DNA of 38,355 nucleotides from Spirochaetota bacterium. GTDB lineage: Bacteria; Spirochaetota; Brachyspiria; Brachyspirales; JACRPF01. Position 1 is the first letter of the stretch. Each line of letters begins with the position of its first letter. Under the pieces are notes generated by a model. The model worked only from the letters and a program-made list of their open reading frames with translations. It was not told the origin of the DNA and made no database searches. Shown here one piece after another: positions 35,276 through 38,355 of the stretch. The DNA lies in NCBI GenBank assembly GCA_038043445.1, contig JBBTBY010000092.1, positions 1 through 38,355 on the forward strand, read 5' to 3'. The translations under genes and the position numbers were made by a program.

Positions 35276-36910
35276 ATTAAAATAGATGCTTCGATCATCG
35301 ACTATATCGCATCGCGGGAGAAGGATTTCGACACATCGTGGTCGCTTCCCGGCATGCCGTTCAAAAGCCCTGGGTATCATTCGAAAGTACCCGATGGTGC
35401 GTATGCGCATCCGACGCGCGATGCGCTCATGTATGCGTATCTGCTCCTCGCAAGCGGCGTTCCCTCATATCGCACCCGTGCGGTGAAGGTCGTTCGCGCG
35501 GTGCTCGCCCTTCAGGATACCGATCCGACATCGAAGACCTACGGGATATGGCCGTGGCTCGCCGAGGAGCCGCTTACGAAGATGTCGCCGCCGGATTGGA
35601 ACTGGGCGGATTTCATCGGTGCGGCGCTCCTTATGATATATCACGATCACCGCACGCGTCTGCCGAAAGCGCTCGTTTCGGGTATGCGAGCAAGCATTAC
35701 GCATGCGGCATATTCGATATTCCGACGGAACATCCGGTCCGATTATACGAATATCGCGATAATGGGCGCGGGGGTGACGCTTGCTGCCGGCGAGATGTTC
35801 GATCTGCCGGATATGTTCGCGTATGGGAAAAAGCGTCTGCGTGATCTTATCTCGCATACGGAGCATCACGGCGGGTTCAATGAGTATAACAGTCCGACAT
35901 ACACCATCGTTGCCGTTGAAGAGCTCAACCGCATTCGCCATCTCGTCAAGGACGCTTCGATACGCGCCTTGGTGCGAACGCTCCACCTGCATGCATGGAC
36001 GATGATCGCGGAACATTGGCACCCCGCAACGATGCAGTGGAGCGGTCCGCACAGCCGCGCCTATGCCGATACGCTTTCTCCGGAGACGCTCGATCTCCTT
36101 GCGCGATCGGGGGCGATATCGTTTACACCATCGCGGACGATCCCGCCGCGGGTGGTGCCGTGTTACCCGCTGCCTGCAGTGCTGAAGGAACGCTTCGCAT
36201 CGCTCCCGAAAAAGGAATTCTCGATACGTCGGCGTTTCATCCGGCATGATGATGACAGCCGCTCGGTGTACGGCACAACGTGGTTCTCTCCCGAGGCGAC
36301 GATCGGTTCATCCAATCACGACTTCTGTTGGACGCAGCGGCGCACGCTTATCGGATACTGGAAGAACGGCGATGGTGTCGCAGTACTCCGCCTGCGCTTC
36401 CTGCATAACGGCCGGGATTTCTCGACGGGGCATATCGTGAGCACGCAACACGACAACCGCATACTGAGCATTGCAGGCGTATTCCGCAACAACGGCGATT
36501 TCCATCCGTCACTGGACAAGCCGGCGAACAATATTTTCCGGGCAAGCGATCTGAGGCTTCGTTTCGAATTGACCGCCGACGGCGCAGAAGCAGGGGCTGT
36601 CGGCAGCGTGTTCTCACTTTCAGCCGGCATGCACAAAGCCCGGATCCATACATCCGCCGGGAAATTCCATGGTGCGGGGGTATCGTGGACGGCGAACGGG
36701 ATGAATGCGATAGACTGTATACTTTACAGCGGCACAGAAAAGGAATTCCTGTTCACTGCAGAGGAAGAGTATTATATTCCCCTTGGCGTTGAGCTTACGC
36801 CGAGCGATGCTCCAGCGACAGATGTCCCCGTGTCGGCGGAATGTGCGGATGGGATATGCCGCGCAGCATGGGACGGCCTTGCCGCAGAGGCTTCGATACG
36901 GCCGTATTAG
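35276..36910 (+). CDS. Lyase-like alpha/alpha-toroid protein, start codon unclear (ATT?)
   Basis: About 544 residues, cytosolic as read. The first part is helical, with conserved-looking blocks GIWPWLAEEPLTKMSPPDWNWADFIG (read as two pieces), RRNIRSDYTNIAIMGAGV, HHGGFNEYNSPTY and QWSGPHSRAY. A beta-rich C-terminal half follows (about 330-544). This resembles heparinase/chondroitin-AC-type polysaccharide lyases and related uncharacterised proteins; His, Asn, Tyr and Arg in the listed blocks are likely active-site residues. No ATG, GTG or TTG lies in frame between 35144 and the start of conserved sequence. Reading from ATT at 35276 gives a natural N-terminus (KIDASIIDYIASREKDF) with AGGGAC just upstream. 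A frameshift from the ATG at 35205 is the other option. Its stop overlaps the end of the converging TfoX-like frame. Confidence 0.7.
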   Translation: MKIDASIIDYIASREKDFDTSWSLPGMPFKSPGYHSKVPDGAYAHPTRDALMYAYLLLASGVPSYRTRAVKVVRAVLALQDTDPTSKTYGIWPWLAEEPLTKMSPPDWNWADFIGAALLMIYHDHRTRLPKALVSGMRASITHAAYSIFRRNIRSDYTNIAIMGAGVTLAAGEMFDLPDMFAYGKKRLRDLISHTEHHGGFNEYNSPTYTIVAVEELNRIRHLVKDASIRALVRTLHLHAWTMIAEHWHPATMQWSGPHSRAYADTLSPETLDLLARSGAISFTPSRTIPPRVVPCYPLPAVLKERFASLPKKEFSIRRRFIRHDDDSRSVYGTTWFSPEATIGSSNHDFCWTQRRTLIGYWKNGDGVAVLRLRFLHNGRDFSTGHIVSTQHDNRILSIAGVFRNNGDFHPSLDKPANNIFRASDLRLRFELTADGAEAGAVGSVFSLSAGMHKARIHTSAGKFHGAGVSWTANGMNAIDCILYSGTEKEFLFTAEEEYYIPLGVELTPSDAPATDVPVSAECADGICRAAWDGLAAEASIRPY

Positions 36911-36999
36911 TGCAGCTTTCTTTTCGGCGCCTTTACGGCCTTTCTTGGCAGCCCCGACGCATATGCAAAGGCGCGCTTCACGTATTTCGAGAGTTCTCA
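36907..36999 (-). pseudogene. Continuation of the TfoX-like frame beyond the TGA
   Basis: After the TGA the same frame runs 29 codons to TAA (36909-36907): ELSKYVKRAFAYASGLPRK and a Lys-rich tail. This is what a complete TfoX_N domain of about 117 residues should have at its end. The stop at 36909-36907 overlaps the stop of the converging toroid gene. Readthrough, a nonsense mutation or a sequence error could explain it. Confidence 0.6.
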
Positions 37000-37260
37000 G
37001 GCATCGGCGGTGATCGTTTCCGACAGGGCCACGTGTTCTTTCATCACCCGTTCCTTCATCGGCTCGAACGGCCTGGCATCCCCGGCATCCATGAGGGCAG
37101 AGCGCTCCTGCTCGGAGAGCCGTACGAAGAGCCTCGCACCGTGCACGCCGGCGAACATGCTGCCGTTCACGAACGAGGCCGGGCAGCCGAACATCTTCTT
37201 ATTATCGCAATTGATGCCGCGTACCGCTTCCGCGAAAACGCGGGATCGGTCTTCTTCCAT
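36997..37260 (-). CDS. TfoX N-terminal-domain-like protein, cut by an in-frame TGA
   Basis: 87 codons up to TGA (36999-36997). The blocks KKMFGCPASFVNGSMFAGVHG and ARPFEPMKERVMKEHVAL are typical of the small TfoX_N/YjbR-like domain, a family linked to competence regulation in some bacteria but mostly uncharacterised. The family normally ends with a helix and a Leu-Pro-x-Lys segment. Exactly that sequence follows the TGA in the same frame (see next entry), so the stop seems to interrupt the gene. GGATGGA precedes the ATG. It is translated after a zinc-ribbon gene ending six bases upstream. Confidence 0.75.
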   Translation of the reverse strand: MEEDRSRVFAEAVRGINCDNKKMFGCPASFVNGSMFAGVHGARLFVRLSEQERSALMDAGDARPFEPMKERVMKEHVALSETITADA

Positions 37261-37266
37261 TCCATC

Positions 37267-37410
37267 CTATTGCTGTTTCTGGCAGTTCGTACACACTTTC
37301 GCGCCGTCATCGCGTCTGGTCACGCAGTCGGTGCATATCGCATGGCCGCAGATGTCGCATTCTTCGGCGATGATATCCTCGATGTCCTTGCTGCAGATGG
37401 GGCATTTCAT
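37267..37410 (-). CDS. Small zinc-finger protein (47 residues)
   Basis: A 47-codon gene with eight Cys and one His in metal-binding order: C3-P-I-C6, C18-D-I-C21-G-H23, C26-T-D-C29, C40-T-N-C43. The spacing could hold two zinc ions, RING- or B-box-like. GAGGAG lies ten bases before the ATG, and a near-perfect promoter (TTGACA-16-TATAAT) lies upstream, so the gene is well supported despite its size. It is probably co-transcribed with the TfoX-like gene, which starts six bases after its stop. The partner (nucleic acid or protein) is unknown. Confidence 0.8.
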   Translation of the reverse strand: MKCPICSKDIEDIIAEECDICGHAICTDCVTRRDDGAKVCTNCQKQQ

Positions 37411-37440
37411 ACCAGGTTTCTCCTCACGTGTGCTCACGGA

Positions 37441-37468
37441 ATTATACGCGGTGAAGACGAAATGTCAA
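37441..37468 (-). promoter_or_regulatory. Consensus sigma-70 promoter of the zinc-finger/TfoX-like operon
   Basis: Reverse strand: TTGACA (37468-37463), 16-base spacer, TATAAT (37446-37441). Start expected near 37433. Confidence 0.75.
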
Positions 37469-37485
37469 ATCCGGCATCCGCATCC

Positions 37486-37514
37486 TTTACAAATACACCT
37501 CTTCTGTATACAAT
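37486..37514 (+). promoter_or_regulatory. Sigma-70 promoter of the PrsW-like gene
   Basis: TTTACA (37486-37491), 17-base spacer, TACAAT (37509-37514), each 5 of 6 consensus bases. Start expected near 37521. It overlaps codons that still read like PrsW in the same frame. Confidence 0.6.
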
Positions 37515-37550
37515 GTCGCCGGTCTCGGTTTTGCCTGTGTGGAGAATATC

Positions 37551-37886
37551 ATGTATGTGATGAACCATGGGATGTCTACGGCGCTCATTCGGGCGTTCAC
37601 TGCCGTTCCGATGCATGCCCTTGTGCCCGGCATCATGGGGTATTTCATAGGCCGCTCGAATACGATGCGAGGCGCCCCTGTGATCGGGATCTCTGCGGGA
37701 TTGTTCATCGCGATGGCACTGCATGGGCTTTACGACTTCATCCTGTTCCATTATGCGGGCCGTTCGGTCGAGGATGGCGGACCCATCGCGTACTCGATAA
37801 TCCCGCTCGTTATCATACTCTGGTTCGTCCTGCGCTGGCTCATGCGCCGGCATGTGGCGGACGATCGTGCGTCGGGGCGTGCATGA
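37551..37886 (+). CDS. PrsW-like membrane protein lacking the N-terminal half
   Basis: A 111-residue membrane protein with three hydrophobic segments. LIRAFTAVPMHALVPGIMGYFIG and GLFIAMALHGLYDFILF match the C-terminal half of the PrsW intramembrane metalloprotease family, including its two conserved His regions. The family's EExxK motif and first helices are missing. In-frame sequence just upstream (from about 37506, VYNVAGLGFACVEN) still matches PrsW but has no start codon before a TGA at 37452. The ATG at 37551 has GGAG six bases upstream and a promoter before it, so a short protein is probably made; GTG at 37539 is an alternative. Without the N-terminal motif, protease activity is doubtful. 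Its stop overlaps the next ATG (ATGA). Confidence 0.7.
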   Translation: MYVMNHGMSTALIRAFTAVPMHALVPGIMGYFIGRSNTMRGAPVIGISAGLFIAMALHGLYDFILFHYAGRSVEDGGPIAYSIIPLVIILWFVLRWLMRRHVADDRASGRA

Positions 37887-38355
37887 AAGTGTTCGTCATT
37901 GAACAGCGGCGCGAGACGCTTGAGCGCATCGTGCGTCTCCTCAAGGACATGCGCCATGAGGTGACGACGTTCACGGACGGGCGTGAGGGTGCGGAAAGCG
38001 TTACGACGCTCAAGCCCGACCTCATACTCATCGATGCGGATATCAATCAGGGGCTCGGGCTCAAGATCGCGGAACGCCTGAAACGCGAAGAATCGACGAT
38101 GCTCATCCCCGTCATCCTCCTGACCACGCCCTATAAATCGAAGGAATTCATCGAGGGGGCAATGGCGGCACGCATCGACGGTTTCCTTTTTCTCCCGTTC
38201 GACGAGATGGATTTCCATACCAAGGTGCACGTCGGCATGCGGCTTAAGGCGTATGCCGATGAAACGGTCGCGCAGAAGGATACTTTGAGCGAGCTTTCCG
38301 ACACCATAGCCGAGCGCGATGAGGAATTGCGCGCCAAGGACGATCATATCGCGGA
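37883..38355 (+). CDS. Receiver-domain protein with coiled coil, 3' end beyond window
   Basis: 157 codons visible and still open at the window edge. Residues 1-120 form a CheY-like receiver: VFVIEQR, phosphoacceptor candidate Asp51 in LILIDAD, and Thr81 in ILLTT. Two usual active-site residues are changed. The acidic pair at the first strand is a single Glu7, and the conserved Lys before Pro-Phe is Leu104 (FLFLPFD). From about residue 125 a charged helix begins (EELRAKDDH), probably a coiled coil leading to an output domain outside the window. It overlaps the PrsW-like gene by four bases, so the two are translationally coupled. It may respond to something other than ordinary phosphorylation. 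Confidence 0.85.
   Translation, partial: MKVFVIEQRRETLERIVRLLKDMRHEVTTFTDGREGAESVTTLKPDLILIDADINQGLGLKIAERLKREESTMLIPVILLTTPYKSKEFIEGAMAARIDGFLFLPFDEMDFHTKVHVGMRLKAYADETVAQKDTLSELSDTIAERDEELRAKDDHIA

Noticed and set aside
36997-36999. Selenocysteine codon in the TfoX-like gene
   Set aside because: No convincing SECIS-type hairpin just after the TGA, and the family does not use a Cys at this helix position as far as I know.
1-38355. CRISPR arrays, tRNA/rRNA genes, transposases, phage genes
   Set aside because: None recognised by reading; a tRNA scan was not possible, so a single tRNA could still have been missed.

Overview
This 38.4 kb window is ordinary, gene-dense bacterial chromosome (about 55% GC by eye) with ~30 genes on both strands. 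There are no insertion sequences, CRISPR array, phage genes or RNA genes that I can recognise. The gene mix suggests a polysaccharide-degrading Gram-negative bacterium, most likely a Spirochaetota or PVC-type lineage: many large secreted glycoside hydrolases, an S1 sulfatase, a uroporphyrinogen-decarboxylase-like protein, AraC regulators beside catabolic genes, an OmpA protein with FlgD-like repeats, and a relaxed lipobox. This placement is inference; IleS (17966-20731) and TopA (30851-33061) are the genes to use for phylogeny.

Layout: (1) 3-4009, the end of an ABC-F ATPase facing a two-gene ABC exporter/adaptor unit. (2) 4178-7184, a three-gene forward operon for exported proteins: a lipoprotein of a conserved uncharacterised family, a probable outer-membrane barrel protein and an alginate-lyase-like enzyme. 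(3) 17747 down to 7220, a reverse polysaccharide-utilisation cluster: AraC regulator, cytosolic GH42, a giant secreted protein combining a binding domain, an SGNH esterase and a glycosidase-like barrel, a LamG-like protein, and a GH plus CBM9-like enzyme. (4) 17966-21262, ileS and a DUF1801 protein. (5) 21555-25439, a secreted GH-A hydrolase divergent from its AraC regulator. (6) 25474-27565, an OmpA protein and two thioredoxin-fold proteins. (7) 27775-30191, a cytosolic sulfatase divergent from an AraC regulator. (8) 30197-33061, a small exported protein and topA. (9) 33056-36910, an AraC regulator divergent from a URO-D-like protein and a toroid-type (lyase-like) protein. (10) 36907-38355, a zinc-ribbon/TfoX-like pair, a half-length PrsW-like membrane protein and the start of a response regulator.

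How the parts fit: four modules repeat one design, an AraC-type regulator beside genes for breakdown of one glycan or its fragments. Secreted enzymes would cut and deacetylate polymers, and cytosolic GH42, sulfatase and URO-D-like proteins would finish the fragments. No sugar importer and no sulfatase-maturing enzyme is present, so these must lie elsewhere.

The most interesting points are an apparently circularly permuted SGNH hydrolase inside the 1165-residue fusion protein; an in-frame TGA that cuts off the expected end of a TfoX-like protein; a lyase-like gene whose only sensible start is ATT (or which needs a frameshift); a PrsW-like gene lacking its N-terminal half but carrying its own promoter; a terminator-like hairpin exactly at the predicted 5' end of topA mRNA; and a predicted leaderless AraC gene. 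Many promoters here are close to sigma-70 consensus, which helped choose several start codons.
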